A DNA stretch of 64,000 bases from Bombella pluederhausensis (GTDB lineage: Bacteria; Pseudomonadota; Alphaproteobacteria; Acetobacterales; Acetobacteraceae): NCBI RefSeq assembly GCF_026385525.1, contig NZ_JANIDY010000001.1, forward strand, positions 372,001 to 436,000. The letters are read 5' to 3'. Every line of letters starts with the position of its first letter. Position 1 is the first letter of the stretch. A program made the position numbers and the translations under genes. The notes under the pieces were generated by a model. That model ran no database searches, had not been told where the DNA came from, and saw nothing but the letters and a program-made list of their open reading frames with translations. Positions 17,383 to 26,585 of the stretch are shown one piece after another.

Positions 17383-17419
17383 CTGCATGAGCCGGTTTCA
17401 TTTTCATAAAGAGGTTTTC

Positions 17420-18358
17420 ATGTCACGCTTTTCACTGCCTTTGACCCTGATGGCTGTAAGTGCTCTGGCATTCATGCCGGTGAGCCACTCTTTTGCCGCA
17501 GATAGCAACGATGGTAACGGGGCGTGGTTTGTGCCCAAGACGGCCCAGCCATCGGCTCCAGCTGCATCGCATCATCGTGCGGCACCCGTGGCGGCTCCTG
17601 CTCCGGCGGCTATGCCCGATATGGGAGGCATGGATGATGGTGATGGTGCTCCTGAAGGGGAAGGGCAGCTGGTTCCGCCTGTCCTGCCTCTGCCGCCTGT
17701 TCCGGCGTCTCCTGCCGTGCCGAAGGGCAATGCGCCGCCGCCTGTGACGGTTGGGCTGATTAGTGTGCAGGGTGTGATGCAGCTTTCCACCGCTGCACAG
17801 GAGATGCAGCAGGTTCTCGGTGAGCGGCGTGATCGTCTGGCCCATGCTGTGCAGAAGGAAGAAGCTGACTGGCGTGCTGAACAGCAGAAGCTTCAGGTAC
17901 AGGCTCGGACTCTGACATCCGATCAGCTTCAGCTGCGTGTTCGTCATCTTCAGGAGAGACGGGCTAAGGATCAGCGTGATTTCAGCAATCAGGCCCGGAT
18001 CATTCAGGAAGCCTATCAGGTGGCTTTCCATCAGATCGAGCGTGTGCTGGAGCAGCGTGATGGTATTATTGCCAAGGTTGCGGCTGCACATGGCATGAAT
18101 CTCGTTCTTCATGCCGAGCAGGCTGTTCTGCATGTGGATGGACAGGACATCACGGAAGAAGTGGCAGATCTGCTTAATAAGGCTCTCCCGCATGTGTTCA
18201 TTCCCGGTGATGGTGTGGACCCTGAAGTGCTGGCAAAGTCCGGCAAGATGCCGACAACAGCTGATGAGGAACGCCTGATGAATCAGGCAGCCGGGGCCCA
18301 GCCTGCGGCAGCTGCACCGGCTCCGGAGAAGGGGTCAATTCTGCGGCGCCAGCAGTAA
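17420..18358 (+). CDS. skp: OmpH/Skp-family periplasmic chaperone
   Basis: Periplasmic chaperone that holds unfolded outer-membrane proteins. The 312-aa precursor starts MSRFSLPLTLMAVSALAFMP and has a likely cleavage site after HSFA. A long Pro/Ala-rich, low-complexity linker (about 30-115) precedes the OmpH domain. That domain begins VGLISVQGVMQLS and continues with long helices rich in Gln, Arg and Glu (coiled-coil tentacles), then GMNLVLHAEQAVLHVDGQDITEEVADLLNKALP. It is much longer than E. coli Skp (161 aa) because of the linker and a C-terminal Ala/Pro tail. Its position between bamA and lpxD is the usual one for skp. Confidence 0.88.
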   Translation: MSRFSLPLTLMAVSALAFMPVSHSFAADSNDGNGAWFVPKTAQPSAPAASHHRAAPVAAPAPAAMPDMGGMDDGDGAPEGEGQLVPPVLPLPPVPASPAVPKGNAPPPVTVGLISVQGVMQLSTAAQEMQQVLGERRDRLAHAVQKEEADWRAEQQKLQVQARTLTSDQLQLRVRHLQERRAKDQRDFSNQARIIQEAYQVAFHQIERVLEQRDGIIAKVAAAHGMNLVLHAEQAVLHVDGQDITEEVADLLNKALPHVFIPGDGVDPEVLAKSGKMPTTADEERLMNQAAGAQPAAAAPAPEKGSILRRQQ

Positions 18359-18370
18359 GGGCGCCGGAGC

Positions 18371-19414
18371 ATGTCGGCAGATCAGCAGCAGGACCAGCTT
18401 CCCGGAGATTCCCGCTTCTTTAAGCGTTCAGGGCCATTTGCTCTGAAGCGGCTTCTGGAGGCAACGGGTGCGGAGGCGGTCGGGAATGCGGATGCAGAGA
18501 CCCTGTTTGAGGGTGTCGCTCCGCTCCACGCTGCTGGTCCCCGGCATGTGTCTTTTCTGGATAACCGCCGCTACCTGTCGTTGTTGCAGGAAACGGGAGC
18601 AGGGGCGGTCATTCTAGGGCCTGCCTTTGCGGATAAGGTGCCGGAAGGATGTACGGCACTGGTGAGCCGGGAGCCTTATCTGGCGTGGTCCCGTGTGGCT
18701 CGTCTTTTCCATCCGCTTTCACCGGCGCAGGAAAAACGCCACCCGACAGCCGTTATTGGTGAGAATGTCACAATTGGCCGTCAGGTGGAGATCGGGCCGT
18801 TTGCCGTCATTGGTGATGGAGCTCAGATTGGCGATGGCTGCGTGATTGGCGCTCACGCCATGCTGGGCGATCATGTTGTGCTGGGCGCCGGGTGCCGGAT
18901 TGGTGCGCATGTAACCTTGAGCCATGCGCTGCTGGGGGAACGTGTCGTCCTGTATCCGGGGGCCCGGATCGGGCAGGATGGTTTCGGTTTTGCCGTTGGC
19001 TCAGAAGGATTTGAAACGGTTCCTCAACTTGGGCGTGTCATTCTGGAAGATGGCGTGGAGATCGGTGCCAATTCGACAATTGATCGTGGTTCCATGCGGG
19101 ATACGGTGATCGGGGCCGGGACACGCATCGATAATCTGGTGCAGATTGGTCACAATGCCCGTTTGGGGCGGTGCTGTATCGTGGTGTCTCAGGCCGGAGT
19201 TTCTGGCTCCACGGAGATTGAGGATTTCGTGACGATCGCTGCTCAGGCAGGGTTGATCGGCCATATTCATATCGGCAGAAAGGCCCGCATCGGGGCTCAA
19301 TGTGGTGTGATGAATGATGTGGAGGCTGGGGCGGATGTGATTGGCAGCCCGGCCATGCCGTTCCGTGAATTTTTCAGGAATGTGGCGACATTGAGAAAGC
19401 TTTCTCGCAAATAA
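18371..19414 (+). CDS. lpxD: UDP-3-O-(3-hydroxyacyl)glucosamine N-acyltransferase
   Basis: Third enzyme of lipid A synthesis (347 aa): adds the N-linked 3-hydroxyacyl chain from ACP. The N-terminal uridine-binding domain (to about 115) is followed by a left-handed beta-helix of hexapeptide repeats (IGRQVEIGPFAVIGDGAQIGDGCVIG and so on) and the catalytic-His region QIGHNARLGRCCIV. The C-terminal helix is rich in Arg. It is 12 bases after skp; fabZ follows after 120 bases. Confidence 0.95.
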   Translation: MSADQQQDQLPGDSRFFKRSGPFALKRLLEATGAEAVGNADAETLFEGVAPLHAAGPRHVSFLDNRRYLSLLQETGAGAVILGPAFADKVPEGCTALVSREPYLAWSRVARLFHPLSPAQEKRHPTAVIGENVTIGRQVEIGPFAVIGDGAQIGDGCVIGAHAMLGDHVVLGAGCRIGAHVTLSHALLGERVVLYPGARIGQDGFGFAVGSEGFETVPQLGRVILEDGVEIGANSTIDRGSMRDTVIGAGTRIDNLVQIGHNARLGRCCIVVSQAGVSGSTEIEDFVTIAAQAGLIGHIHIGRKARIGAQCGVMNDVEAGADVIGSPAMPFREFFRNVATLRKLSRK

Positions 19415-19533
19415 GACTATGAGATTGGTCTTTCGGGATTTTTTTTGGTAATAAGGTGCGAACATTGACCGCTTTTCCTACCGGGATAGGCGGACGGTTG
19501 CATTTTGTCTAAAAAAGCCGGGAGATGAGATAA

Positions 19534-20004
19534 GTGGGAGATGCTGCTGAGCAGACACATCAGGTGCCTGAGAGCGTAGATGTGATGCAGATTATGAAGG
19601 CGATTCCGCATCGCTATCCTTTCCTTCTGCTGGACCGGATGGAAGAAATCAAGGCAGCGGAATCCGCTGTCGGCATCAAGAATGTCACGGTCAATGAGCC
19701 ATTCTTTCAGGGCCATTTTCCGGCACGGCCTGTCATGCCGGGGGTTCTCATTGTCGAGGCCATGGCGCAGACAGCCGCAACGCTGGTTGTGCTGACGCTG
19801 GGTAAGGCGTTTGAGGGCAAGCTGGTCTATTTCATGACGGTAGAAAATGCCAAGTTCCGCCGCCCTGTCGGACCGGGTGACCAGCTGCGCATTCATGTGA
19901 GCAAGGAGCGTGCCCGTGGGACGGTCTGGCGCTTCCGTGGTGTTGCCAAGGTGGATGGTACGACAGTGGCCGAGGCTTCTTTCAGCGCCATGATCGTGGA
20001 CTGA
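19534..20004 (+). CDS. fabZ: 3-hydroxyacyl-[ACP] dehydratase FabZ
   Basis: Hot-dog-fold dehydratase of type II fatty acid synthesis (156 aa). The active-site His is in [13 protein letters not shown], and the helix [20 protein letters not shown] carries the acidic partner position. The start is a GTG at 19534 with GGGAGATGAG just upstream. It lies between lpxD and lpxA, where it competes with LpxA for hydroxyacyl-ACP; the 120-base gap before it includes a T8 run but only a weak stem. Confidence 0.95.
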   Translation: MGDAAEQTHQVPESVDVMQIMKAIPHRYPFLLLDRMEEIKAAESAVGIKNVTVNEPFFQGHFPARPVMPGVLIVEAMAQTAATLVVLTLGKAFEGKLVYFMTVENAKFRRPVGPGDQLRIHVSKERARGTVWRFRGVAKVDGTTVAEASFSAMIVD

Positions 20005-20009
20005 TCCTG

Positions 20010-20867
20010 ATGCCAGAACCGGGACAGCCCCCTGGAAAAACCGAGATTCATCCAACGGCTCTTGTGGACCCACGGGCGTCTCTTGGTGAGGGTGTGCGTA
20101 TTGGCCCATGGTGCATGGTGGGGCCGGATGTTCAGCTGGGCAGAGATGTCCAGCTGCATGCGTCTGTCATGATTGAGGGGCATACGGTCCTTGAAGATGG
20201 CGTGGAAATCTACCCTTTTTCGACCGTAGGCTATCCACCGCAGGACCTTAAATATGCAGGGGAACCGACCCGGTGCCGCATTGGTGCCGGTACGGTTGTA
20301 CGGGAGAATGTCACCATCCATCGGGGCACGGCTCAGGGTGCGGGGGAAACCCGCATCGGGCGGGATTGTCTCATCATGGCAAATGCTCATGTTGCTCATG
20401 ACTGCGTGTTGGGGGATGGTGTTATCATCGTCAATAATGTGGTGATGGGCGGCCATGTGTTGATTGGTGATCATGCAAGGATCATGGGGTCGGCAGCGCT
20501 GCATCAGTTTGTCCGCATTGGTCATGGGGCCGTTGTGGGCGGTCTCTGTGGCGTGGAGATGGATGTCATTCCTTATGGCAGTGTTCTGGGGAACAGGGCC
20601 CGACTGGTCGGGCTGAATTGGATTGGCCTCAGGCGTGCCGGTGTGGATGCTGGTGAAATGCAGCAGATGCGTCTCGCCTTTCGGGAGCTCTATCCTCGCT
20701 CTGGTGGCGGTGGCCCATTGCTTGGGGAGCGTATGGAAAAAGTCCGTCAGCGTTACGGGCATATTGGCCGTGTGGTGGAGATGCTCCGTTTTATGGAAGA
20801 ACCCAGCCGCCGTGGCCTGACCCGGCCGGGGAAAGGCGGTGCCTCCAGCAAGGATATGGAGGGGTGA
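20010..20867 (+). CDS. lpxA: UDP-N-acetylglucosamine O-acyltransferase
   Basis: First lipid A enzyme (285 aa): transfers a 3-hydroxyacyl chain to the 3-OH of UDP-GlcNAc. The product starts with hexapeptide repeats from residue 10 (IHPTALVDPRASLGEGVRIGPWC). The catalytic-His region is ANAHVAHDCVLGDGVIIVNNVVMGGHV, followed by HQFVRIGHGAVVGG and the C-terminal GLNWIGLRRAGV, typical of LpxA. It overlaps lpxI by 4 bases. Confidence 0.95.
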   Translation: MPEPGQPPGKTEIHPTALVDPRASLGEGVRIGPWCMVGPDVQLGRDVQLHASVMIEGHTVLEDGVEIYPFSTVGYPPQDLKYAGEPTRCRIGAGTVVRENVTIHRGTAQGAGETRIGRDCLIMANAHVAHDCVLGDGVIIVNNVVMGGHVLIGDHARIMGSAALHQFVRIGHGAVVGGLCGVEMDVIPYGSVLGNRARLVGLNWIGLRRAGVDAGEMQQMRLAFRELYPRSGGGGPLLGERMEKVRQRYGHIGRVVEMLRFMEEPSRRGLTRPGKGGASSKDMEG

Positions 20868-21721
20868 GCCTGCCAGCACGGGTTGGGATTCTGGCGGGTG
20901 GTGGCCCGCTGCCTGCCCAGTTGGCTGAGACGCTTCGGCAGAAGGGGCAGGAGCCCTTTCTTGTGGGGTTCGAAGGGTTTGCTGATGAAACCCGTCTGGC
21001 CCCTTATCCTCATGAAATCATTCGTCTGGCGGCAGCAGGGGCCATACTCAAGGCGCTGCGAGCACATGGATGTCGTGAGCTTGTGCTCATCGGCCCTGTC
21101 CGGCGCCCGTCATGGCGGGCCCTGAGGCCGGATGCTGAGGGCGTGCGCCTGCTTGCTCGTCTTGGTCGTGCCATTTTTGCCGGGGATGATGGCCTTCTTG
21201 CTGCTATTGTGCGCCTTCTGGAGGAAGAAGGTTTTCGTGTTCGAGGGGCGCATGAGTTTCTCTTGGCAGATGAAAACCGTTATGGCCCATGGGGCCGGGT
21301 AAGGCCGGACAGGCAAGCTCTGGCGGATATTCAGAGGGCCGTGCATATTCTCTCGGTTATGGGGCCGCTGGATATAGGGCAGGGCTGTGTCGTGCAAAAT
21401 GGCCTGACACTGGCCGTTGAAGCGTTGGAAGGCACAGATGCCATGCTGCGGCGTTGTGGTGACCTGAAGCAGGAAGGGGCGGGCGGTGTGCTCGTCAAGA
21501 TGCCCAAGGCAGGGCAGGAGCTGAGGGCCGACATGCCGGCCATTGGCCCGGTCACGGTGTTGAAGGCGGCGGAAGCTGGTGTGAGAGGTATAGCCTTTCC
21601 ATCACAGCTCACCTTGGTCATGGATGCGGATCGCTGTATAAAAGAGGCGGACCGTCTGGGGCTGTTTCTCTATGGGCTGAAGCCGGATTCCATTTCTGAT
21701 AAAAGGAAGAAAGACATATGA
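20864..21721 (+). CDS. lpxI: UDP-2,3-diacylglucosamine pyrophosphatase LpxI (DUF1009)
   Basis: Fourth lipid A step in alphaproteobacteria that lack LpxH: hydrolyses UDP-2,3-diacylglucosamine to lipid X (285 aa). It starts VGILAGGGPLPAQLAE. The C-terminal LpxI domain has GQGCVVQNGLTLAVEALEGTDAML and GGVLVKMPKAGQELRADMPAIG with the key acidic residues. GTG start, overlapping lpxA (GTGA). lpxB, which usually follows, is not here; a glyoxalase gene overlaps instead. Confidence 0.92.
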   Translation: MSLPARVGILAGGGPLPAQLAETLRQKGQEPFLVGFEGFADETRLAPYPHEIIRLAAAGAILKALRAHGCRELVLIGPVRRPSWRALRPDAEGVRLLARLGRAIFAGDDGLLAAIVRLLEEEGFRVRGAHEFLLADENRYGPWGRVRPDRQALADIQRAVHILSVMGPLDIGQGCVVQNGLTLAVEALEGTDAMLRRCGDLKQEGAGGVLVKMPKAGQELRADMPAIGPVTVLKAAEAGVRGIAFPSQLTLVMDADRCIKEADRLGLFLYGLKPDSISDKRKKDI

Positions 21722-22113
21722 GCATCTATCTTCATACGATGGTTCGTGTGCGGGACCTTGATCGTAGCCTGACATTTTATCGTCTGCTGGGAATGCGTGA
21801 GCTGCGCCGTCTGGAAGTGCCGGAAGGGCGTTTCACGCTGGTTTATATTGGCTATGAAGGCAATGCCCGGGGTGAGGGTGAGATCGAACTCACCTATAAC
21901 TGGGACCAGACCGAGGATTACACGCACGGGACAGGCTTTGGCCATTTTGCCGTGGGTGTGCGGGACGTTGCCGCTGCGGTTGATACGGTCCGTCAGGGTG
22001 GCGGGCGTGTCACGCGTGAGGCCGGGCCGATGGGCAATACGGGGATTGTCATTGCCTTCGTACAGGACCCTGATGGCTATAAGATTGAGTTGATTGAAAA
22101 GAAAGACGCCTGA
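21718..22113 (+). CDS. gloA: Lactoylglutathione lyase (glyoxalase I)
   Basis: Converts the methylglyoxal-glutathione hemithioacetal to S-lactoylglutathione, a detoxification step. 131 residues, with all four metal ligands aligned to the E. coli enzyme: H6 (LHTMVRV), E57 (EIELTYNW), H76 (GFGHFAVGV) and E124 (GYKIELIE). ATG 21718 overlaps the lpxI stop (ATGA), so it is translated from the lipid A transcript. Glutathione is expected because gshB is in the same window. Confidence 0.94.
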   Translation: MSIYLHTMVRVRDLDRSLTFYRLLGMRELRRLEVPEGRFTLVYIGYEGNARGEGEIELTYNWDQTEDYTHGTGFGHFAVGVRDVAAAVDTVRQGGGRVTREAGPMGNTGIVIAFVQDPDGYKIELIEKKDA

Positions 22114-22167
22114 ACGGTACGCAGGCGGAACCCCCATGTCCTGCGCCATTCGGATGGAATTGCAGGA

Positions 22168-22196
22168 TTGACAGGACAGGGCCATCCCCTTAAAAG
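22168..22196 (+). promoter_or_regulatory. Candidate sigma70-type promoter for rpmH-rnpA
   Basis: TTGACA at 22168-22173 and TAAAAG at 22191-22196 with a 17-base spacer, about 90 bases upstream of rpmH. The consensus -35 and ideal spacing make it the best-looking promoter in the window. Confidence 0.55.
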
Positions 22197-22286
22197 CCAC
22201 TCCCTAAGTGGAGGGGCGTTACTGGGTGCGTCCTGTTCTGATACATGCTCTGCGGGGCGTGTTGTTAAGATTAGAGGATTGAAAAG

Positions 22287-22421
22287 ATGAAGCGCACATA
22301 TCAGCCTTCCCGTCTGGTTCGTAAGCGTCGCCACGGCTTCCGCACACGTTCCGCTACTGTTGGTGGCCGCCGCGTGCTGGCAAACCGCCGTGCCAAGGGC
22401 CGTAAGAAGCTCTCCGCCTGA
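22287..22421 (+). CDS. rpmH: 50S ribosomal protein L34
   Basis: 44-residue ribosomal protein. The translation is [20 protein letters not shown], then a stretch rich in Arg/Ala, ending [10 protein letters not shown]; this matches bacterial L34 over its whole length. ATG 22287 follows AGAGGATTGAAAAG. It is the first gene of the conserved rpmH-rnpA-yidD-yidC block; rnpA begins three bases after the stop. Confidence 0.97.
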   Translation: MKRTYQPSRLVRKRRHGFRTRSATVGGRRVLANRRAKGRKKLSA

Positions 22422-22423
22422 GC

Positions 22424-22771
22424 ATGAAACAGCCTGACCGCCTGCAGAAGCGGTCGCAGTTTCTGCGTGTGGCCCGCAAGGGCCATAAGGTTGTGTCTCC
22501 CGGGCTGATCGGTCAGGTATTGCTGGAGCAGGGGGACATGACAGTACGGGCCGGTTTTACCGTGACCAAAAAGGTTGGTAATTCCGTCATACGCAACCGT
22601 ACACGCCGCCGCCTGCGGGAAGCCCTCCGGCTGGTGGTGAAGGAGGAAGGATGCCCTTCCTCGGGTGATCTCGTCCTGATAGGACGTGCCGCGACCAGAA
22701 AGCGGCCTTTCCCCCTTCTGAAAAATGACGTGCGCAAAGTTTTGCATGCCCTTGAGAAGGGGGCAGAGTGA
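22424..22771 (+). CDS. rnpA: Ribonuclease P protein component
   Basis: 115-residue basic protein that helps the RNase P RNA mature tRNA 5' ends. The RNA-binding signature [19 protein letters not shown] (residues about 51-69) is complete, preceded by the family N-terminus [11 protein letters not shown]. It starts three bases after rpmH and overlaps yidD by 4 bases, so the three are translated as a unit. The RNase P RNA gene is not in the window. Confidence 0.95.
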   Translation: MKQPDRLQKRSQFLRVARKGHKVVSPGLIGQVLLEQGDMTVRAGFTVTKKVGNSVIRNRTRRRLREALRLVVKEEGCPSSGDLVLIGRAATRKRPFPLLKNDVRKVLHALEKGAE

Positions 22772-22998
22772 AAGCGGCAGAAGCGCTGCTTTCCTTATGT
22801 CTGCTGGGGCTCATCAAGCTCTATCGTCTATGTCTCAGTCCACTCATGGGGCGGCAGTGCCGGTTTCATCCTAGCTGTAGTGCCTATGGTGAGGAAGCGA
22901 TCCGCCGACATGGCCCGTTTCGGGGAGGGTGGCTGACGCTTTGCCGGATTTGCAGATGCCATCCTTTTAACCCGGGAGGGGTGGATTATCCCCCCTGA
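22768..22998 (+). CDS. yidD: Membrane protein insertion efficiency factor YidD
   Basis: 76-residue, membrane-associated helper of YidC. The DUF37 signature is complete: [15 protein letters not shown], then HGPFRGGWL, then [17 protein letters not shown] start at 22768 overlapping the rnpA stop (GTGA). It precedes yidC by 123 bases; that gap holds two short inverted repeats (a 6-bp GAAGGG/CCCTTC hairpin near 23075-23095) but no clear promoter. Confidence 0.95.
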   Translation: MKAAEALLSLCLLGLIKLYRLCLSPLMGRQCRFHPSCSAYGEEAIRRHGPFRGGWLTLCRICRCHPFNPGGVDYPP

Positions 22999-23121
22999 TC
23001 TCCGCCTGATTCATCGGGTGAAACGTAAAAAAAATGGCGTGGCTATTGTTTTGGGAATGATTTTACGCCACTGAAGGGGCAAACTACCCTTCCAGAATGA
23101 AGAAAGAGCGGCTCCAGCCCG

Positions 23122-24900
23122 ATGGAAAGTAGCAAACGTATTATTCTGGCCGTCGCCCTGTCGGCCCTGATCCTGATCGGCTTCAATTTCTTTCTGCCTC
23201 CCGACAGGCACAAACCTGTAGAGGCGCAGAATCCAGCTCCAGCGGCTGTTACGCAGGCGGCTCCGGCTGCTGCGCCTGTTTCTGCGGGGGCTGCTGAGGA
23301 AGCTGACGATCATGCGGAGCATCGACTGAAGGTTGCATCTGCTGATGTTCAGGGCTCTTTCAATCTTCGTGGGGCACGGCTGGATGATCTGGAGCTGACC
23401 CGCTACCGTGAGACCATCGCCAAGGATAGTCCGTTAGTCCGTCTGCTGGACAAAGCTGGCAGTGAAAAGCCGAACTATCTGGTTCTGGGCTGGGAAAATG
23501 CATCCGGTTTCACGACCCGCCTGCCGAATGAACGCTCACTTTGGCAGGTGGAAGGCGATCAGGCCGGCCTGACACCGGAAACACCCGTGACCCTGCATTG
23601 GGATAACGGGGCCGGTGTCCGCTTCATCATCCATCTGGCGCAGGATCACCATTATATGGTGACGGTGCGGCAGGAGGTGGAAAACCATTCTGGCCAGCCT
23701 GTGTCTCTCTATCCATTCCAGCGTGTGCAGCGTGATTACCTGCCGGAGGATACCGGGTCTTTCACGGCGTATGAGGGGCCGATTGGTGTCATCAACGGCA
23801 AGCTGGCGGACAAGGGGTACAAGTCCCTGCGGACGGACGGCAACGGGCCGGATCATGTATCATGGACCGACAGCGGCAAAGGCGGCTGGGGCGGTATTAC
23901 GGACAAATACTGGCTTACAGCCGTTGGCGCTGATGCTGCTTCTGATGTCCGTATCCGTTACAGCTATGTGCCAGAGGGTGGCGGGTCTTACCGTGTGACC
24001 TTCACATCGCAGGAGCCGCAGGTCATTCAGGATGGCGCTCGTCTAGGACAGGGGAGCTACCTGTTTGCTGGGGCCAAGGAGCCGGGTCTGCTGCGTTATT
24101 ATGGCCGCAAGCTGGGTCTGCCCCGTTTTGATGATAGCATTGACTTCGGTTGGTTCAGCTTCCTGACGAAGCCGATCCTGTTCCTGCTGCACTGGCTCTA
24201 TGCGCATATCGGCAATTTCGGCCTTGGGCTGATGGCCATGACGCTGATCGTCAAGATTCTTCTGTTTCCGCTGGCTTCCAAGGCGGCGCAGTCTGCGGCT
24301 CGTATGCGCATGATCGCCCCGAAAGTGACGGAGATTCGGGAGCGGTTCAAAGATGATCCGATGACCATGAACCAGAAGGTCATGGCTCTTTATAAGGAAG
24401 AACAGATCAACCCGGCAGGGGGATGCCTGCCGATGCTCATTCAGGCACCGATCTTCTTCTGCCTGTATAAGATGCTCAATCTCAGCATTGATGAGCGTCA
24501 TGCGCCTTTCTTCGGCTGGATCAGGGACCTGTCCGTGCCGGACCCGACAAACCTGTTTAACCTGTTCGGGCTGCTGCCGTTTGACCCCACGCATATCTTC
24601 TCCTTCCTGCATCTCAGCATCTGGGGGGCGGCGCTGGGTATCACCTTCTGGCTGCTTCAGAAGCACAGCATGGTCAACATGGACCCGGCTCAGGCCCGCA
24701 TCATGCAGTTCATGCCAATCGTGTATGTCTTCGTGATGTCCAGCTTCCCGGCCGGTCTGCTGGTTTATTACACATGGAACAACGTGCTGACCTTCCTTCA
24801 GCAGCATTACATTGAGCGCCGTACCAGCCTGCCCGTGCCGCTGATGGGCCGTAAGGGTAAGTCCCCTCGCAAGACGGCCCCCAAGAAGAAAGGTTCATGA
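23122..24900 (+). CDS. yidC: Membrane protein insertase YidC
   Basis: Inner-membrane insertase (592 aa) working with or without SecYEG. TM1 is near residues 8-24 (IILAVALSALILIGFNFFL), followed by an Ala/Pro-rich linker and the large periplasmic beta domain (to about 345). The conserved five-span core follows, with GWFSFLTKPILFLLHWLY, the amphipathic/coiled loop SAARMRMIAPKVTEIRERF and INPAGGCLPMLIQAPIFFCLY. The C-terminal tail is basic (RKGKSPRKTAPKKKGS), as in other YidC proteins that touch ribosomes. It overlaps engB by 4 bases. Confidence 0.96.
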   Translation: MESSKRIILAVALSALILIGFNFFLPPDRHKPVEAQNPAPAAVTQAAPAAAPVSAGAAEEADDHAEHRLKVASADVQGSFNLRGARLDDLELTRYRETIAKDSPLVRLLDKAGSEKPNYLVLGWENASGFTTRLPNERSLWQVEGDQAGLTPETPVTLHWDNGAGVRFIIHLAQDHHYMVTVRQEVENHSGQPVSLYPFQRVQRDYLPEDTGSFTAYEGPIGVINGKLADKGYKSLRTDGNGPDHVSWTDSGKGGWGGITDKYWLTAVGADAASDVRIRYSYVPEGGGSYRVTFTSQEPQVIQDGARLGQGSYLFAGAKEPGLLRYYGRKLGLPRFDDSIDFGWFSFLTKPILFLLHWLYAHIGNFGLGLMAMTLIVKILLFPLASKAAQSAARMRMIAPKVTEIRERFKDDPMTMNQKVMALYKEEQINPAGGCLPMLIQAPIFFCLYKMLNLSIDERHAPFFGWIRDLSVPDPTNLFNLFGLLPFDPTHIFSFLHLSIWGAALGITFWLLQKHSMVNMDPAQARIMQFMPIVYVFVMSSFPAGLLVYYTWNNVLTFLQQHYIERRTSLPVPLMGRKGKSPRKTAPKKKGS

Positions 24901-25565
24901 TGCAGCTGATGCAGACAGTCCTCCCCAGTGAGGATGAGCTGGAGGAAGGCCGTAAGCTTTTTGCTGGCCCCTGTGACTTCTTTTTCGGGGCGCAGGCCAT
25001 CGAGCAGCTTCCACCGCCGGATCGGGCAGAGATTGCGTTTGCAGGGCGCTCTAATGTGGGCAAGTCCAGCATCATCAATGCGCTGACGGGCCGTAAGGCA
25101 CTGGCCCGTGCGTCTTCCGAGCCGGGGCGGACCAAGCAGCTCAATTTCTTCAATCTGGGCGGGCGGCTCTCCCTTGTGGATATGCCGGGTTATGGCTTCG
25201 CCAAAGCCTCTAAGGCCGTGAAGGAAGACTGGCAGCGGACAATGTTCGCCTATCTGCGGGGGCGTCCCAATCTGGCCCGTGTGATCTTGCTGATTGATGG
25301 GCGGGTTGGTCTCAAAGCATCTGATAAGGAAGTCTGCGACCTGCTGGATAAAGCAGCCGTTGTGTTCCAGATCGTGCTGACAAAATGTGATGCCCTGTCG
25401 GCGTCCGCTCTGGGCGGTCGTCAGAAGGAAGTGGAAGCGCTGGCGAGGACCCATGCGGCCGCTTTCCCGCACATTGTGGCAACAAGTAGCACGACCTCAT
25501 TGGGTATTGCCGAGCTGCGTGGCATAATGGCGCGCTTCGCTGAGCCTGCCAGTGATCGGTCCTGA
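24897..25565 (+). CDS. engB: Ribosome biogenesis GTP-binding protein EngB (YsxC/YihA)
   Basis: Small essential-type GTPase (222 aa) for 50S assembly. G1 is AGRSNVGKSSIIN (about 50-62), followed by the switch region PGRTKQLNFF, G3 DMPGYGFA and G4 TKCD. ATG 24897 overlaps the yidC stop. The next gene, argB, begins about 20 bases downstream, so the run may continue into amino acid synthesis. Confidence 0.94.
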   Translation: MMQLMQTVLPSEDELEEGRKLFAGPCDFFFGAQAIEQLPPPDRAEIAFAGRSNVGKSSIINALTGRKALARASSEPGRTKQLNFFNLGGRLSLVDMPGYGFAKASKAVKEDWQRTMFAYLRGRPNLARVILLIDGRVGLKASDKEVCDLLDKAAVVFQIVLTKCDALSASALGGRQKEVEALARTHAAAFPHIVATSSTTSLGIAELRGIMARFAEPASDRS

Positions 25566-25585
25566 AAAGTTTTTCTGTAGAGTGA

Positions 25586-26530
25586 ATGGCCATGTCTTCT
25601 CCTAAGTCTCCCTCCATGCCCCTTCCAGAAGACTTTCTGGCCCCTGACAGTCTGAGCGATCAGCAGCAGGCCGCTGTTCTGGCGGGTGCACTGCCTTATC
25701 TGCGCCGCTATGCCGGTGATACCATCGTGGTGAAGTACGGTGGTCATGCGATGGTCGAGAACAGCCTTGCTGCGACATTCGGTCGTGACATTGCTCTGCT
25801 CAAACTGGTGGGCATCAACCCGATCGTGGTGCATGGTGGTGGCCCGCAGATCAACAGCATGATGAAGCGGCTGGGTGTTGAATCCCGTTTCATTGACGGG
25901 CTGCGTGTCACGGACCGTGAAATGATCGATGTGATCGAGATGGTCCTGTCCGGTACGGTCAACAAGCAGGTAGCGGACCTCATCAGTCATGCTGGTGCTC
26001 TGGCTGTGGGGATTTCCGGCCGTGACGGGCGTCTGATTCAGGCGAGCCGTCTCGTTCATTACCATCGGACAGATGAGAATGAGAGCGAAGCGGTTGATCT
26101 CGGCTTTGTCGGCAAGCCGGAGCGGGTTGATCCCCGTGTGCTCTATGCGCTTCTTGGGGCTGGCCTGATCCCGGTCGTGGCACCGCTGGGTGCCGGGGAT
26201 GAAGGCGAGATTTACAACATCAATGCTGATACCGCTGCCGGTGCCGTTGCCGGGGCCGTGCGGGCCTCCCGCCTGCTGATGCTGACGGATGTTCCCGGTG
26301 TGCTGGACGAGAACGGCCAGCGCATTGAGGAACTGACGGCAGAAGAAGCCCGCCGTCTCATCCGGGAAGGACACATCACGGGCGGTATGATCCCCAAGGT
26401 GGAAACATGCCTCAAGGCCGTGCAGGCCGGAGCCAAGGCGGCCGTCATTCTGGATGGCCGGGTGCCTCATACTTGCCTGCTGGAGCTGTTTACCAAGGCA
26501 GGGCAGGGTACGCTCATCAAAGCGGACTGA
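25586..26530 (+). CDS. argB: Acetylglutamate kinase
   Basis: Second step of arginine synthesis: phosphorylates N-acetylglutamate (314 aa). Motifs: VVKYGGHAM (Lys/Gly loop), VHGGGPQINSMM, and the C-terminal GGMIPKVETCLKAV. The N-terminus has about 30 residues before the kinase fold, as in other alphaproteobacterial and arginine-sensitive ArgB enzymes whose N-terminal helix makes hexamers. Two in-frame ATGs exist (25586 and 25592); the second has better spacing to GAGTGA. Lysine pathway genes follow. Confidence 0.94.
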   Translation: MAMSSPKSPSMPLPEDFLAPDSLSDQQQAAVLAGALPYLRRYAGDTIVVKYGGHAMVENSLAATFGRDIALLKLVGINPIVVHGGGPQINSMMKRLGVESRFIDGLRVTDREMIDVIEMVLSGTVNKQVADLISHAGALAVGISGRDGRLIQASRLVHYHRTDENESEAVDLGFVGKPERVDPRVLYALLGAGLIPVVAPLGAGDEGEIYNINADTAAGAVAGAVRASRLLMLTDVPGVLDENGQRIEELTAEEARRLIREGHITGGMIPKVETCLKAVQAGAKAAVILDGRVPHTCLLELFTKAGQGTLIKAD

Positions 26531-26536
26531 GTTGTA

Positions 26537-26554
26537 GGGCAGGCTCGCCTGCCC
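26537..26554. other. Palindromic hairpin between argB and dapD
   Basis: GGGCAGGC (26537-26544) and GCCTGCCC (26547-26554) are exact complements separated by two bases. No T-run follows on either strand. It may be a partial terminator or mRNA-processing element just before the dapD ribosome site (AAGGAG). Confidence 0.3.
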
Positions 26555-26585
26555 AGATTGTGGTTTAAGAATTAAGGAGCGTTTT

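Noticed and set aside
19393-19446. GAGAAAGCTTTCTC palindrome and T8 run at the lpxD-fabZ junction as a terminator
   Set aside because: The palindrome lies inside the last lpxD codons and the only stem close to the T-run has 5 bp and is six bases away from it; not convincing.
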